A DNA stretch of 64,000 bases. Origin: Nocardia tengchongensis. Its GTDB lineage: Bacteria; Actinomycetota; Actinomycetes; Mycobacteriales; Mycobacteriaceae. Shown here in pieces: positions 34,675 through 44,221 of this stretch (position 1 is its first letter; each line of letters opens with the position of its first letter). The stretch spans positions 3,100,001 through 3,164,000 of the forward strand of contig NZ_CP074371.1 of NCBI RefSeq assembly GCF_018362975.1. The letters are read 5' to 3'. The notes under the pieces are model-generated. The model saw only the letters and a list, made by a program, of their open reading frames with translations, was not told where the DNA came from and did no database searches. The position numbers and the translations under genes were made by a program.

Positions 34675-36018
34675 CTACCGGTCGATCCGCCGCTGACCGT
34701 CGAGACGGGCCCGGTCGGCGGCGGCCCGCCCGGCCTCCCAGCCCTCGGCGCTGCGGATGGTGATGCCGCGATTGCGGGCGTGCGGGAACAGGGTGTCGAA
34801 GGCGGTGTCGACGGCGATCTGATGCGAGGCCAGCACCGGCAGCAGCCGTTCCGGCTCAGCCGATTCCGCGATGGTGGCCGCGGTGGCCGCCGCGAGCCGC
34901 TCGCCGATGCGCGCGGCATAGGCGACCAGGAACGATTTCCGGAAGGTCCGGCTGCGCGCCTCATCGCCGCGGGTATCCCGGTCGCCGCTGGCCATCATCG
35001 CCCGGGTGGCCTGCACCAGCAGCGAGGTGGTCAGCACCTCGATCGCCTCGAGGTCGGCCTCATCGCCGACGATGGTCACGAATCCCCAGGCGGAGGCGAC
35101 GATCGCACGACTGCGATTGGCCCCGGCGACCACATTGACCAGCAGCGCCTTCGCGTCGATGTAGGGCGTCTCGAGCCAGATGCGCCGCGCCCCGGGCAGA
35201 TCGGGGACGGAGGCGTCGGCGTCGACCAGCACGCGATCGAGCGCGTACTTGGTCATCAGTTCCTGCGCCTTGGCCGACAAGGTCTCGGCCTCCTCGGGGA
35301 AGGAGGTCGACTCGGCCTTGGCGAGCAGTCCCCGAACCCGTCCGAGCACTTTCTCGTCCACGTGATGGTGCACCGTGCCCTGCGGTCGCGCGGTCCCCGG
35401 CAGCGGCCGGATGAGTTCCAGCTCCGGCAGCAGAAGCAGTAGCGCGAGCGCTTCGACCACAGTCGTGATCGCCGCCGCCACGGTCAGCATGTGTTTGGCG
35501 GCCCACTGCCCGAAGTGTGGTTCCGAGTCCGACCACCAGGTGTCCGCCTCGATCGCCCGGATCTGTTCGATCCAGGTCTCGTCCATGGTCGCGGGCGCGA
35601 ACGGCCGCACGTAGTCGGCCATCACGTCGACCAGGAAGCTGACCGCGAAGTCGTCGACCCGCCGCCGCGCGGCCTGCTGCACGTCCCCAGGCAGCCACCC
35701 GTGCTGAAAGACCCGCTTGATGATGTGCCGCCCGGCGAGGTGCACCCCGGACCCCAGGTCATGACCGGGCAGCTCGCGCGCCGAGACCTGCCCGGCGAAC
35801 CGCGCCGCGACACCCGAATCGCCGCGCGGCGTCTTGCTTCCCGCGCCGATCCGGGCGGACGCCATGGCGGCTGCCAGGACCGCGTTGCCGATCTCCTCCG
35901 GCGTCGGTGGCTCGCCGCCTTCCGTCGCCCAGAATTCGGACGCGCCTTGCTGCGCCCGCTGCTTGGCGGCCCGATGCTTGCGATTCGGCTTACCCACGTC
36001 CGGCAATGTACCGGTCAC
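34675..36018 (-). CDS. DUF2786 domain protein
   Basis: A 447-residue cytoplasmic protein. The DUF2786 signature is KVLGRVRGLLAKAESTSFPE followed by AQELMTKYALDRVLVDAD. The basic N-terminus (PNRKHRAAKQRAQQG) and the long C-terminal domain with RSRTFRKSFLVAYAARIGER are typical of actinobacterial members. No enzymatic function is known. The GTG start at 36018 lies inside a hairpin; an alternative GTG is at 35997. Confidence 0.82.
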   Translation of the reverse strand: MTGTLPDVGKPNRKHRAAKQRAQQGASEFWATEGGEPPTPEEIGNAVLAAAMASARIGAGSKTPRGDSGVAARFAGQVSARELPGHDLGSGVHLAGRHIIKRVFQHGWLPGDVQQAARRRVDDFAVSFLVDVMADYVRPFAPATMDETWIEQIRAIEADTWWSDSEPHFGQWAAKHMLTVAAAITTVVEALALLLLLPELELIRPLPGTARPQGTVHHHVDEKVLGRVRGLLAKAESTSFPEEAETLSAKAQELMTKYALDRVLVDADASVPDLPGARRIWLETPYIDAKALLVNVVAGANRSRAIVASAWGFVTIVGDEADLEAIEVLTTSLLVQATRAMMASGDRDTRGDEARSRTFRKSFLVAYAARIGERLAAATAATIAESAEPERLLPVLASHQIAVDTAFDTLFPHARNRGITIRSAEGWEAGRAAADRARLDGQRRIDR

Positions 36019-36038
36019 GCCGAGCGTGACCGGTACAT
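36006..36038 (-). terminator. Hairpin after MMPL gene, covering DUF2786 start
   Basis: ATGTACCGGTCACG (36006-36019) pairs perfectly with CGTGACCGGTACAT (36025-36038), loop of five bases. It lies 13 bp past the MMPL stop and contains the DUF2786 GTG start, without a T-run. It could slow transcription between the two genes or mask the start codon. Confidence 0.5.
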
Positions 36039-36051
36039 CGGTTCATCCGGA

Positions 36052-38235
36052 CTAGGTTGTCACCGGCTCCGGCGCGGGTGTCCTCGCGCGCCCCGGCACC
36101 CACCAGTTGAGCCGTCCCATGGTCTGCATCAGGGCGGGCACCAGGATGGTGCGGATGACGGTCGCGTCGACCAGCACGGCCAGGGTGAGTCCGAGGCCGA
36201 ACAGCTGGACGAAGGAGACGTGCGCGAAGACCATGCCGACGAAGGCGATGGCCAGCAGCGCCGCGGCCGCGGTGAAGATGCGTGCCGTGCGGGCGATTCC
36301 GACCGCGACGGCGCGCCCCGTTTCTCCGGAGCTGAGGTACTCCTCCCGGATCCGGGACAGCAGGAACACCTCGTAGTCCATGGACACCCCGAACGCCAGG
36401 CAGAACATGAGGATCGGCATGGTGGGCACCAGGTACCCGGTCGGCGTGAATCCGAGTGCGCCCGAGAGGTGCCCGTCCTGGAAGATCCACACCATCGCCC
36501 CGAAGGTCGCGGTCAGGGACAGTACGGTCAGCACGAGTGCCTTGATCGGCAGCACCACGCTGCCGGTGAAGACCAGCAGCACCAGGAACATCGACACCGC
36601 GATCAGGGCCAGCGCCACCGGGACTCGGGAGGCGAGTGCGTGCACGGAGTCGGCATTGCGTGCGGCGGGTCCGCCGAACTGCACTCGCCCGGGCGCTGGG
36701 ACGGCTCGCAGCCGATCGAGTTGTTCGGTGGCCGCGGTCGAGTAGGGGTCGAGCCGGGTGCCGATGCGCAGGTAGGTGCCCGCGTCCCCGGCCATGGTGG
36801 GTTGTGCTCCGGCCAAGGGCATTCCGCCGCCGTAGACCCCGCCGCTGGACAGCACCGAACTGACGCCGGGCACCAGCGACAGGTTGCGGGCGTACTCGGC
36901 GACTTTCGCGGTGTCGCCGTGTGTGTCGGGCAGGACCGCGAGGATCCCCGCGGTGAGGTTCTCGGAGAAGTCGGTGCGGGAGGCGTCGCCGACCTCCCGG
37001 CTGGACCCGGATGCCAGGACCCGATCGTCGGCCCACCCGAAATGCACGCCGAGGAACGGTGATCCGAGCAGCAGCAGCCCGGCGACGACGGCAACGATGG
37101 CGATCACCGGCCGTCGCATCACCCCGGTGGCGAAGCGATACCAGCGGTCCTGTTCCACCGGCGTGGGCACCGGGTCCGGTCGGCCCAGCCGGCGCCGCAG
37201 CCACTGCCGCACGTCGAGCGCCTCGACCCGCGAGCCCATCAGCGCCAGCGCCGCGGGCAGCACCAGCAGTGTCGTGAACACCGCCGCGGCGAGCACCGCC
37301 AGCCCCGCGTACGCGAACGACCGCAGGAAGTACAGCGGGAACACCAGCAGCGCGGCCAGTGAAAGTGCCACGGTCAGACCGGAATACAGCACCGTGCGCC
37401 CGGCGGTGCGCACGGTGCGGGCGACCGCGTCGACGGTGTCGGAGCCCGCCGCGATCTCCTCCCGGAACCGGCTCACCATGAACAGGCTGGAGTCCAGCGC
37501 CACCGCGAACCCGAGTGCGGTGGTCATGTTCAGCGCGAAGATCGACACGTCGCTGACCGCCGCCAGGATGCGCAGCACGGCCAGCGCCGCCCCGATCGTG
37601 ACGACGCCGACGAGCAGCGGCAGCATCGAGGCGACCAGGCTGCCGAACACCAGCACCAGGGCGATGCCGGCCAGCGGGATGGCGATGGATTCGATGAGCA
37701 CCAGGTCGAGGGTGATCTGTTTGCTCATCTGCGCGAGCGCGACCGCCTCGCCGCCCGCCCGCACCTGCACGCCGTCGCGGGTGCCGTTGTACTTGTCGGC
37801 GAGGGCGCCGGCCAGTTTCGGTGCGGCGGTGTCGTCGCCGCGCGCGTAGGCCACCAGGACGGCGCTGTGCTTGTCGGTGCTGCGCAGCGCGGTCCGCATC
37901 TCGGCGGGGACGCTCCAATACGACTGCACGCCTTGGAGATCGGGGTTGGCGGTCAGTTCGTCGGTGAGGCGTTGCCCGACCGCGCCGGCGGCGGCGGTGT
38001 CGATGCCGTCGGGCGCGGTGAGCACCAGCACCACATTGGGTGCGGCGCCGGGGAAGTGGTCTTCGAGATACCGGTCAACCCAGGTGGATTCGGAGTCCGG
38101 TGCCTGGAACCCGCCGGATTTCAGATGCATCGGGGCCGACCATCCGATGGCGTAGCAGAGGATGGCGGCGATTCCCGCCGCCACCAGCACGCCGCGGGCC
38201 CGGCGCTGGGCGAAGTGGGCGATGGCGAGCAGCAC
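36052..38235 (-). CDS. MMPL-family RND transporter
   Basis: A 727-residue membrane protein with duplicated halves. Each has one leading helix, a large external loop and five clustered helices (LVLIESIAIPLAGIALVLVF, LNMTTALGFAVALDSSLFMV and the second-half CLAFGVSMDYEVFLLSRIRE). The D-Y and SMDYE residues are the proton-relay signature of MMPL proteins. Such transporters export lipids, siderophores or polyketides. It is the last gene of the minus-strand series that includes an SDR, a DUF2505 protein and the polyketide operon, so export of that product is plausible. Starts seven bases after the SDR stop. Confidence 0.88.
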   Translation of the reverse strand: MLLAIAHFAQRRARGVLVAAGIAAILCYAIGWSAPMHLKSGGFQAPDSESTWVDRYLEDHFPGAAPNVVLVLTAPDGIDTAAAGAVGQRLTDELTANPDLQGVQSYWSVPAEMRTALRSTDKHSAVLVAYARGDDTAAPKLAGALADKYNGTRDGVQVRAGGEAVALAQMSKQITLDLVLIESIAIPLAGIALVLVFGSLVASMLPLLVGVVTIGAALAVLRILAAVSDVSIFALNMTTALGFAVALDSSLFMVSRFREEIAAGSDTVDAVARTVRTAGRTVLYSGLTVALSLAALLVFPLYFLRSFAYAGLAVLAAAVFTTLLVLPAALALMGSRVEALDVRQWLRRRLGRPDPVPTPVEQDRWYRFATGVMRRPVIAIVAVVAGLLLLGSPFLGVHFGWADDRVLASGSSREVGDASRTDFSENLTAGILAVLPDTHGDTAKVAEYARNLSLVPGVSSVLSSGGVYGGGMPLAGAQPTMAGDAGTYLRIGTRLDPYSTAATEQLDRLRAVPAPGRVQFGGPAARNADSVHALASRVPVALALIAVSMFLVLLVFTGSVVLPIKALVLTVLSLTATFGAMVWIFQDGHLSGALGFTPTGYLVPTMPILMFCLAFGVSMDYEVFLLSRIREEYLSSGETGRAVAVGIARTARIFTAAAALLAIAFVGMVFAHVSFVQLFGLGLTLAVLVDATVIRTILVPALMQTMGRLNWWVPGRARTPAPEPVTT

Positions 38236-38241
38236 GCGCGG

Positions 38242-39168
38242 TCACCGCCGTTCGGCGGGTGGTATCTGCCGCGCGGTCCGCACCAGCTCGTCGGACACCT
38301 GCCACAGTTCGGCGGCGCGCTCGGGGTCGTAGGATTCCGGCGCGCTGGGCACCTCGGCCGCGCCGGTGAAGTATTTGCCGGTGGTGCCGGCGAGTTCGGG
38401 TCCGGTGGCCAGCCAGGCGAGGTCGGCGGCCGACTTGGCGACGGTGCGGGCGATGGGCATGATCCGGATGAGCACCGGCGCGAGGAACCGGAACCCGATG
38501 CGCGCCGGGGCCGGATAGCCGCGCGACAGACCGGTTTCCGGCATCAGCCCGGGATCGAACGCGTTGACGGTGATCCCGCGATCACCCCACCGGTTGGCGA
38601 GCTCGTAGGTGAAGTAGACGTTGGCGAGCTTGCTGTTGGCGTAGGCGATCCGCCCGTCCCGCCCGGAACCCTCACCGGGAGTGGCGAGTTCGCGAGGCGC
38701 CCGCCATTGCGGCGCGGGGAACCCCATGGACTTGCGCGGCCCCTGATGCACGTCGCTGGACACCACCACGACCCGCGCCCCGGATTCGAGCAGATCCTCG
38801 CACCCGGTGACGAGCGCGAAATGCCCGAGATGATTGACCGCGAAGGTGAGTTCGTAGCCGTCCTCGGAGGTGCGCACCCCGTCGACGATCTGCAGTCCCG
38901 CATTGCACACGATCGCACCCAGCCGCGGCTGGGTCCGGTTGTGCAGCTCCTTCACCGCGGCACCGACCGAATCCAGTGACGCCAGTTCCAGATCCAGCAG
39001 CTCCACCTCGGCCGCGGGTGCGTGCTCCAGAATCTGCTGTCGCGCCGCCTCTGCTCGCTCGACGTTGTGGCATCCAAGGATCAGTGGAACACCTTGGGCG
39101 GCGAGCACTTTCGCGGTCTCGAGGCCGAGCCCGGAGGATGCGCCGGTGATCAGTACAGGAAGGTTCAT
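38242..39168 (-). CDS. Short-chain dehydrogenase/reductase
   Basis: A 308-residue SDR of the retinol dehydrogenase/protochlorophyllide reductase-like type. ITGASSGLGLETAK is the nucleotide motif, DLELASLDSV fits NADP binding, VCNAGLQ is the NAG motif, and YANSKLANV holds the catalytic YxxxK. The ATG at 39168 overlaps the DUF2505 stop (ATGA). The C-terminal residues (SAPESYDPERAAELWQ) are as in this subgroup. Substrate unknown; a tailoring reduction in the neighbouring pathway is possible. Confidence 0.87.
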   Translation of the reverse strand: MNLPVLITGASSGLGLETAKVLAAQGVPLILGCHNVERAEAARQQILEHAPAAEVELLDLELASLDSVGAAVKELHNRTQPRLGAIVCNAGLQIVDGVRTSEDGYELTFAVNHLGHFALVTGCEDLLESGARVVVVSSDVHQGPRKSMGFPAPQWRAPRELATPGEGSGRDGRIAYANSKLANVYFTYELANRWGDRGITVNAFDPGLMPETGLSRGYPAPARIGFRFLAPVLIRIMPIARTVAKSAADLAWLATGPELAGTTGKYFTGAAEVPSAPESYDPERAAELWQVSDELVRTARQIPPAERR

Positions 39169-39668
39169 GCCGCGTTCTCCAACCATTTCATGGTGAATTC
39201 GTCGATGGCGGCCGCGGTGGTGGTGAACGTCTTGCCCATGTCGGCTTCGATCAGCCTGCCGATCAAGGGAACTCGCGCCTCGATCTGGCCGGACATGGTG
39301 AATTCGCAGCCGGTGTCGGTGCGCCGCAGCAGCAGATCGGCCCCGAGTTTGATGGTCATCCCCTCGACCTGTCCATCCATCCGTCCCCGCGCGACCCCAT
39401 TGGCCGGTTCGGACCAGGTCTCACTGTAGCGGTAGCGCACCCCGTTGGGCCGGAACGTGGCCGCCGGACCGGGCAGCGCCGAGGCCGGGATGACGGTGTT
39501 GACGGTGACGAGCGTGCGGCTCGGGCTGACCTCGAATTCGGCCAGTTCCGAGTCGGGGCCGTCGATTTCGACGATGCGCTGCTCCCAGTACTCCCGGCTG
39601 CCGAGGGCGCGATGGAACAGGGCGTCGGAGTATGGATAGGGCGTGGTGTGCTGCACGGAACGCGGCAT
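39165..39668 (-). CDS. DUF2505 (SRPBCC-like) protein
   Basis: A 167-residue protein with the DUF2505 layout: TPYPYSDALFHRALGSREYW at the start, ASALPGPAATFRPNGVRYRY in the middle, and GRLIEADMGKTFTTTAAAID near the end. The fold is START-like and widespread in mycolic-acid bacteria, with no known ligand. Its stop overlaps the SDR start, and it starts 2 bp after the stop of the SARP-type regulator, so these genes are probably co-transcribed. Confidence 0.85.
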   Translation of the reverse strand: MPRSVQHTTPYPYSDALFHRALGSREYWEQRIVEIDGPDSELAEFEVSPSRTLVTVNTVIPASALPGPAATFRPNGVRYRYSETWSEPANGVARGRMDGQVEGMTIKLGADLLLRRTDTGCEFTMSGQIEARVPLIGRLIEADMGKTFTTTAAAIDEFTMKWLENAA

Positions 39669-39670
39669 GG

Positions 39671-41424
39671 TCAGTCTCCCAGGTGCTTGGCGTAGATGCG
39701 GTGGATGTCGAGCATTCGGTAGAGGGCGCGGTCCGCGTCGTCGCGGCCGACCTCGGACAGCAGGTAGGCGTCGACGAGCCGGTCGAGGGCGTCCTCGACT
39801 TCGTCGGCGCTGAGTTCGGGTGGTCGGGGGCGGTGAATTCGGTTCCGGCGCTCGTCTTCCGGCCGAGATCGCGGAAGACTCCGGCGGCCGTGCTGTCGAG
39901 CCGGTCGAAGGTCAGGTCTAGGCTGGCCCGGATGTCGAGGGCCTGGTAGGACACGACTTCGAGGCGTCGCTGCTCGTCGCTGATCCGGGCCAGCATGCGG
40001 GCGAAGGTCCAGTGGGGTCGCGCCGACATGCGGCAGGCGACGGCGCGCAGCGCCAGCGGGATGCCCGAGCAGTGGTCGGCGACGCTGCCGGCGTCCTCCC
40101 ATTCGGGGAGCACGCGCGCCCGCCCGACGGTGGCGACCAGCATTTGCAGGCCCTGGGTGCGGGACAGCTCGTGTAGCACGAAGGTGCGGACGGTGGTGAG
40201 TCCCAGGGCGAATCGGCTGGTGATGAGCGCGGTGCTGGATCCGCCGGCGGGCAGCAGCGGGATGATCTGGGATTCGGTGACGGCATTGTCGAGGATCACC
40301 AGCACGCGCCGGCGGGCCAGCCGGGCGCGATACAGGTTGGCGCGCTCGGCGAGGGTGGCGGGCTGGGCGTCGGCGGGAATGCCGAGGGCGGTGAGCAGTC
40401 GGCCGAGCACCGTCTCCGGGGTGGTGTTCGGTCCTTCGGCGAGGTCGGCGTAGAGCATGCCTTCGGGGAAGCGGGCCCGCAGGCAGTCGGCGGCTTGCAG
40501 GACCAGTGCGGTCTTGCCGACACCCGCGCCGCCGGTCACCAGGACCGGCCGCGGCGCCGGCTCGTCGGTGAGCATGCCGGTGAGGGTGGCCAATTCGGCG
40601 TCGCGGCCACTGAATCCGAGTGGGGCCAGCGGCACCATGTCGGGTGCGAGGCCGAGGGTGACGGTGGGCGGGTCGCCGCGCAGGATCTGGCTGTGCAGTT
40701 CCCGCATGCCCGGGCTGGGGTCGGCGCCGAGTTCGTCGGCGACGAGCCGGCGGGCCACGTCGTACTGCCGCAGCGCCTGGGCGGTCTCGCCGTTGAGGAA
40801 GTAGGCGCGAATCAGCCGCTCCTGCAACCCTTCCACGAGTGGTTCCTCGAGCAGGGCGGTCTGCAGGCGGTTGATCACCAGGGAGTGGTTGCCGCGGCGG
40901 ATCTCGGCGTCGGCCCAGTCGGCGGTCACCTCGTGCTTGAGCCGGTGCAGCGAATCACTGAGCCGGCGCGCCCATTCGCTGTCGAGGCCGGTCATGGCGC
41001 TGCCGTTCCACAGGTTCAGTCCCGCGGCCAGTTGTTCGACGCGACCGGGATCATCGATGTCGGTCGCGCGGGCCCGGTCCACCAGATCCATGAAGTGCTG
41101 CAGATCCACCGAATCCGGTGGGGTGGACAGGGTGTAGCCGCCGGATCCGCGGTTCACCTGGACGGGCGGCCCGCCGTGGCCGGCGGTGGCCTCGGTGAGG
41201 ACTCCGCGCAGCCGGGCGACGTAGGTGTAGACGGCGTCGCGGGCGGCGACCGGCGGGGAGTCACCCCACACCCGGTCGATCAGCGTGTCGATGGGCAGCG
41301 GCCGCCCGGAGTCCACCAGGAGCGCGGCGAGCAGGCTGGTCTGCCGCGGCGGGCCGAGGTCTACGGGTTTGCCGTGGACATGTAGCTGCACGGGGCCCAG
41401 AAGCTTGAATCGAATCATTGTCAT
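39671..41424 (-). CDS. AfsR/SARP-type regulator with NB-ARC domain, frameshifted near C-terminus
   Basis: Residues 1-95 are a winged-helix OmpR-like DNA-binding domain (FKLLGPVQLHVHGKPVDLGP, TLIDRVWGDSPPVAARDAVY). The BTAD domain spans about 97-245 (GETAQALRQYDVARRLVADE). The NB-ARC ATPase follows with P-loop VTGGAGVGKTAL, VLVILDNA and TSRFALGL. After EFTAPDHP one more base in GGG (39828-39830) restores ELSADEVEDALDRLVDAYLL and the stop at 39671. No TPR domain follows. SARP proteins activate antibiotic operons by binding direct repeats near -35. Here it lies inside the polyketide region and is its probable activator. Confidence 0.85.
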
Positions 41425-41462
41425 GCCTTACTTCCCCCCGGAATCTGGTGCGGCACTGCCCA

Positions 41463-41936
41463 TTACATGGCGAGCGCCGCGAGAAATAATGCGACCAGGG
41501 CGATTCCCTGCAGGATCACGCGGACGACGATGACGCTGTCCCAGGTGCGCTGCATCTCCCGGACGTCGGCCGGCACCCGGTCGGCGAGGACCGCGGCGGT
41601 GAGTTCCTTGTTGACCGGTGCGCTGATCCGCGCGTAGATGCCGAGCCAGATCGCCAGGGTGGCGACGGCCAGCGCAGCGAGGGCCCCGGCGGCGGCCTTG
41701 CCGTCGAGGAACGCGATGCCGGTGGCGAGGACGGCGGCGACGACGCCCACCGCGCCGGGGATCGGCATGCGCTTGTCGGCGACCTCGTGGATGCGCCCGG
41801 TGACGGCGGCCAGGGCGCGGTCGTCGATGCGGGCGAAGGCCGTCCGCAGCACCAGGGCGCAGAAGAAATCGGTGCCGTAGACGACCGCGGTCGTCAGAAT
41901 TGAAAGGCCAATGGCGAACTGGAACAGAATTTCCAT
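41463..41936 (-). CDS. DUF1772 (anthrone oxygenase-like) membrane protein
   Basis: A 157-residue protein from the ATG at 41936 (MEILFQFAIGLSILTTAVVY) with four predicted membrane helices. PVNKELTAAVLADRVPADVR and the late basic-Trp region (MQRTWDSVIVVRVILQG) match DUF1772, whose members include fungal anthrone oxygenases and bacterial homologues next to polyketide genes. Oxidation of an aromatic or polyene intermediate is possible but unproven. It precedes the SARP gene on the same strand. Confidence 0.78.
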   Translation of the reverse strand: MEILFQFAIGLSILTTAVVYGTDFFCALVLRTAFARIDDRALAAVTGRIHEVADKRMPIPGAVGVVAAVLATGIAFLDGKAAAGALAALAVATLAIWLGIYARISAPVNKELTAAVLADRVPADVREMQRTWDSVIVVRVILQGIALVALFLAALAM

Positions 41937-42142
41937 GTGCAAATCCTCGGCGAATGACCAAGGGCGGGAACGGCTGCGGCCGTGTCGCCACGTCGGTGTG
42001 ATTGGTTGGTTATCGTCGCAAACTGTCGTGAACATTATCTTGCACCGTGTGGGGCAAGGCATTTCACCGGAATGTGATTGTGGCGATGGCCAGTTCTCGC
42101 CCGGTCAGGATTGTGATCGGCTATGGGGCAGTGGACTGTTCG

Positions 42143-42553
42143 TTACTCCCGCAACGCTGCGGCTACCAAGATTCCGCCGGCCAGCCCCGCTGCTGTGAGC
42201 AACTCCCAGGTGTCCGGCGGTCCGGTGATGCCCTGGCGGCCGCGTTTGTTCAGCGTCACCGTGGCATCCACCAGTTCGAGCGCGACGCCGAGCACGAACC
42301 AGTGCCTGACCGGATGCCCGCGGCGCAGCGACCACACGGTGCCGAGCCCGATCACCACGTCGCGGGTGCCGAACGCGCGGGTCGGCAGCGACGAGGCGGT
42401 GTCGTCGTATTCACCCGACCAGGACTTGGAGACGGTGGCCGGTTGGGTGAGCATGCCGGTGCCGATCGCGATCCGGGCCAGCGCCTGCGACCAGGCCATC
42501 TGCCGGACCATGCCCTGCACCCGGCGGTGGGCGAGCATCGAATTACCGTTCAT
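42143..42553 (-). CDS. Hypothetical membrane protein (DUF4267-like)
   Basis: A 136-residue protein with helical hydrophobic stretches (ALARIAIGTGMLTQ, AFGTRDVVIGLGTVWSL, WFVLGVALELVDATVTL, LLTAAGLAGGILVAAAL). The R-x-FG-x-RD pattern followed by D-x-x-D/T resembles DUF4267-type proteins of four helices. Its start overlaps the quinone oxidoreductase stop by 11 bp, placing it in the polyketide operon. Role unknown. The next gene (DUF1772) starts 206 bp later, and that gap shows only a GATAAT hexamer as promoter-like signal. Confidence 0.65.
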   Translation of the reverse strand: MNGNSMLAHRRVQGMVRQMAWSQALARIAIGTGMLTQPATVSKSWSGEYDDTASSLPTRAFGTRDVVIGLGTVWSLRRGHPVRHWFVLGVALELVDATVTLNKRGRQGITGPPDTWELLTAAGLAGGILVAAALRE

Positions 42554-43508
42554 TGTAAGGGTTTTCCTCCTGGCAGGCGGCCTCGTCGACGGCGACCACC
42601 ACCTTTCCGCGGGCGTGCCCGCCCTGACTGAGCAAGTGCGCCTGCGCGGCGTCGGGTAGCGGGAAGATCGCGCCGACCGGCACCCGGAACACGCCCTTGG
42701 CGGCCAGCGCGGCGACCACGGGCAGGTCGCCGGTGTCGGGCCGGGTGAAGACGTACGAGCCGCCCAGTTCGCGGGCCTTCGGATCGACCACCGAGGCGAA
42801 TCGGCCGTGCGGCGCGAGCAGCGGCAGCACCGTGCGCCCGATGCGCTTGCCGACCGCGTCGAGCAGCACGTCGACTCCGTCCGGGGCGATCGCTCGCACC
42901 GAATCGGCCAGTCCCACCGTGTAATTCACCGGTTCCGCGCCGAGTTCGCGCAGGAACTCGTGGTTGCGCTCACTGGCCGTGCCGATCACCCGGGCGCCCA
43001 GGTGCACCGCGATCTGCACCGCCACCGCGCCGACGCCGCCGGCCGCGCCATGAATCAGCACGGTTTCGCCACGCTGCACGTCCAGCACCCGCACCAGGGC
43101 CTGATAGGAGGTGAGCGCGGCCAGCGGCATGGCCGCGGCCTCGGCCCAGCCCAGGTTCGGCGGCTTGATCGCCAGCGCGCGCACCGGCGCGGGCATGACC
43201 TGCGCGAAGCTGCCGCGGCTCAGGTAGTCCTCGCGCACGCAGCCGACGACCTCGTCGCCGACGGCGAATTCGTTGACGCCGACGCCGATTTCGCGCACGA
43301 TGCCCGACACGTCCGCGCCCGGGACGATGGGGAAGACGGTGTCGGCGAACGGATCCAGGTAGCCTTCGCGCGCCTTCCAGTCGATCGGGTTGACCGCGGC
43401 GGCCTTGACGTCGAGCAGGACCCCGTCGAGCGCCATCTTCGGGATCGGCAGCTCGCCGTATTCGAGGACCGACGCGTCGCCGTAGCGCCGGTAGAAGACC
43501 GCCTTCAC
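42543..43508 (-). CDS. NADP-dependent quinone/enone oxidoreductase (MDR family)
   Basis: A 321-residue medium-chain reductase from the GTG at 43508, overlapping the methyltransferase stop (GTGA). VLEYGELPIPKMALDGVLLD and KAAAVNPIDWKAREGY open the GroES-like domain; VLIHGAAGGVGAVAVQIAVH is the NADPH-binding AxxGGVG motif. No structural or catalytic zinc cysteines are present, as in quinone oxidoreductases and trans-enoyl reductases. In a polyketide setting it could act as an enoyl reductase or tailoring reductase. Confidence 0.87.
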   Translation of the reverse strand: MKAVFYRRYGDASVLEYGELPIPKMALDGVLLDVKAAAVNPIDWKAREGYLDPFADTVFPIVPGADVSGIVREIGVGVNEFAVGDEVVGCVREDYLSRGSFAQVMPAPVRALAIKPPNLGWAEAAAMPLAALTSYQALVRVLDVQRGETVLIHGAAGGVGAVAVQIAVHLGARVIGTASERNHEFLRELGAEPVNYTVGLADSVRAIAPDGVDVLLDAVGKRIGRTVLPLLAPHGRFASVVDPKARELGGSYVFTRPDTGDLPVVAALAAKGVFRVPVGAIFPLPDAAQAHLLSQGGHARGKVVVAVDEAACQEENPYNER

Positions 43509-44221
43509 GAGCGCACCGCCGCCCCGATATAGGTGGAGGACAGGTCCGCGGTGGTGAACATGATCAGGTTGCCGTCGCGCTTCTTGCCCAGGATGGTCAG
43601 TCCGCGCTGCTTGGCCAGCGGGGTCAGGCCCGCGGCGTCGAGGTGGCGGGCCAGCTCGGCGGGCTTGATGAACTGGTGGTGATGGTGGGTGCCGCGAGCC
43701 ACCATGCCGGTGAGGTATTCGGGGATCCAGATCATCACGATGCGGGCCAGCAGCGTGCGATTGATGGTGTCGTAGCAGAAGATTCCGCCCGGCTTCAGCA
43801 CGCGCGCGATCTCCCGCACCGCCAGTGCCGGGTCGTCGACGTGCTCGAGCACGTCCACGCAGGTGACCACGTCGAAGGTGTGGTCGGGGTAGGGCAGCGC
43901 CTCGGCGCGGCCGACGGAGTATTCGATGGCCTTGCCGGTGGCCTCGGCGTGCGCGCGGGCGGCGGCGACCAGGCGGTCGGAGGGGTCCATGCCGCTCACC
44001 TCGGCGCCGCGGCCGGCCAGGTATTCGGTGGTGAACCCGCCGCCGCAGCCGACGTCGAGCACCTTCTTGCCGGCCCAGTCCTGCACGAACTTGTCGAAGT
44101 ATTCGAAGCGCGGGCGCTGGAACGAGGTGAGCCCCTTCATGGCGGAGTCGTCGTCCCACCAGGATTCGGCGAAGTCGCCGAAGAAGTCGGCCTCGGTCTG
44201 GGATTGCTTCATGTCAAACAC
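43505..44221 (-). CDS. UbiG-like SAM-dependent methyltransferase
   Basis: A 238-residue class I methyltransferase. VLDVGCGGGFTTEYLAGRGA (motif I), VSGMDPSDRLVAAARAH (motif II), FDVVTCVDVLEHVDDP and VLKPGGIFCYDTINRTL match UbiG-type 3-O-methyltransferases. Start GTG 44221 overlaps the monooxygenase stop; ATG 44212 (MKQSQTEADFF) is the alternative. Methylation of a hydroxyl on the pathway product is the natural inference because a hydroxylase precedes it. Confidence 0.87.
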   Translation of the reverse strand: MFDMKQSQTEADFFGDFAESWWDDDSAMKGLTSFQRPRFEYFDKFVQDWAGKKVLDVGCGGGFTTEYLAGRGAEVSGMDPSDRLVAAARAHAEATGKAIEYSVGRAEALPYPDHTFDVVTCVDVLEHVDDPALAVREIARVLKPGGIFCYDTINRTLLARIVMIWIPEYLTGMVARGTHHHHQFIKPAELARHLDAAGLTPLAKQRGLTILGKKRDGNLIMFTTADLSSTYIGAAVRS

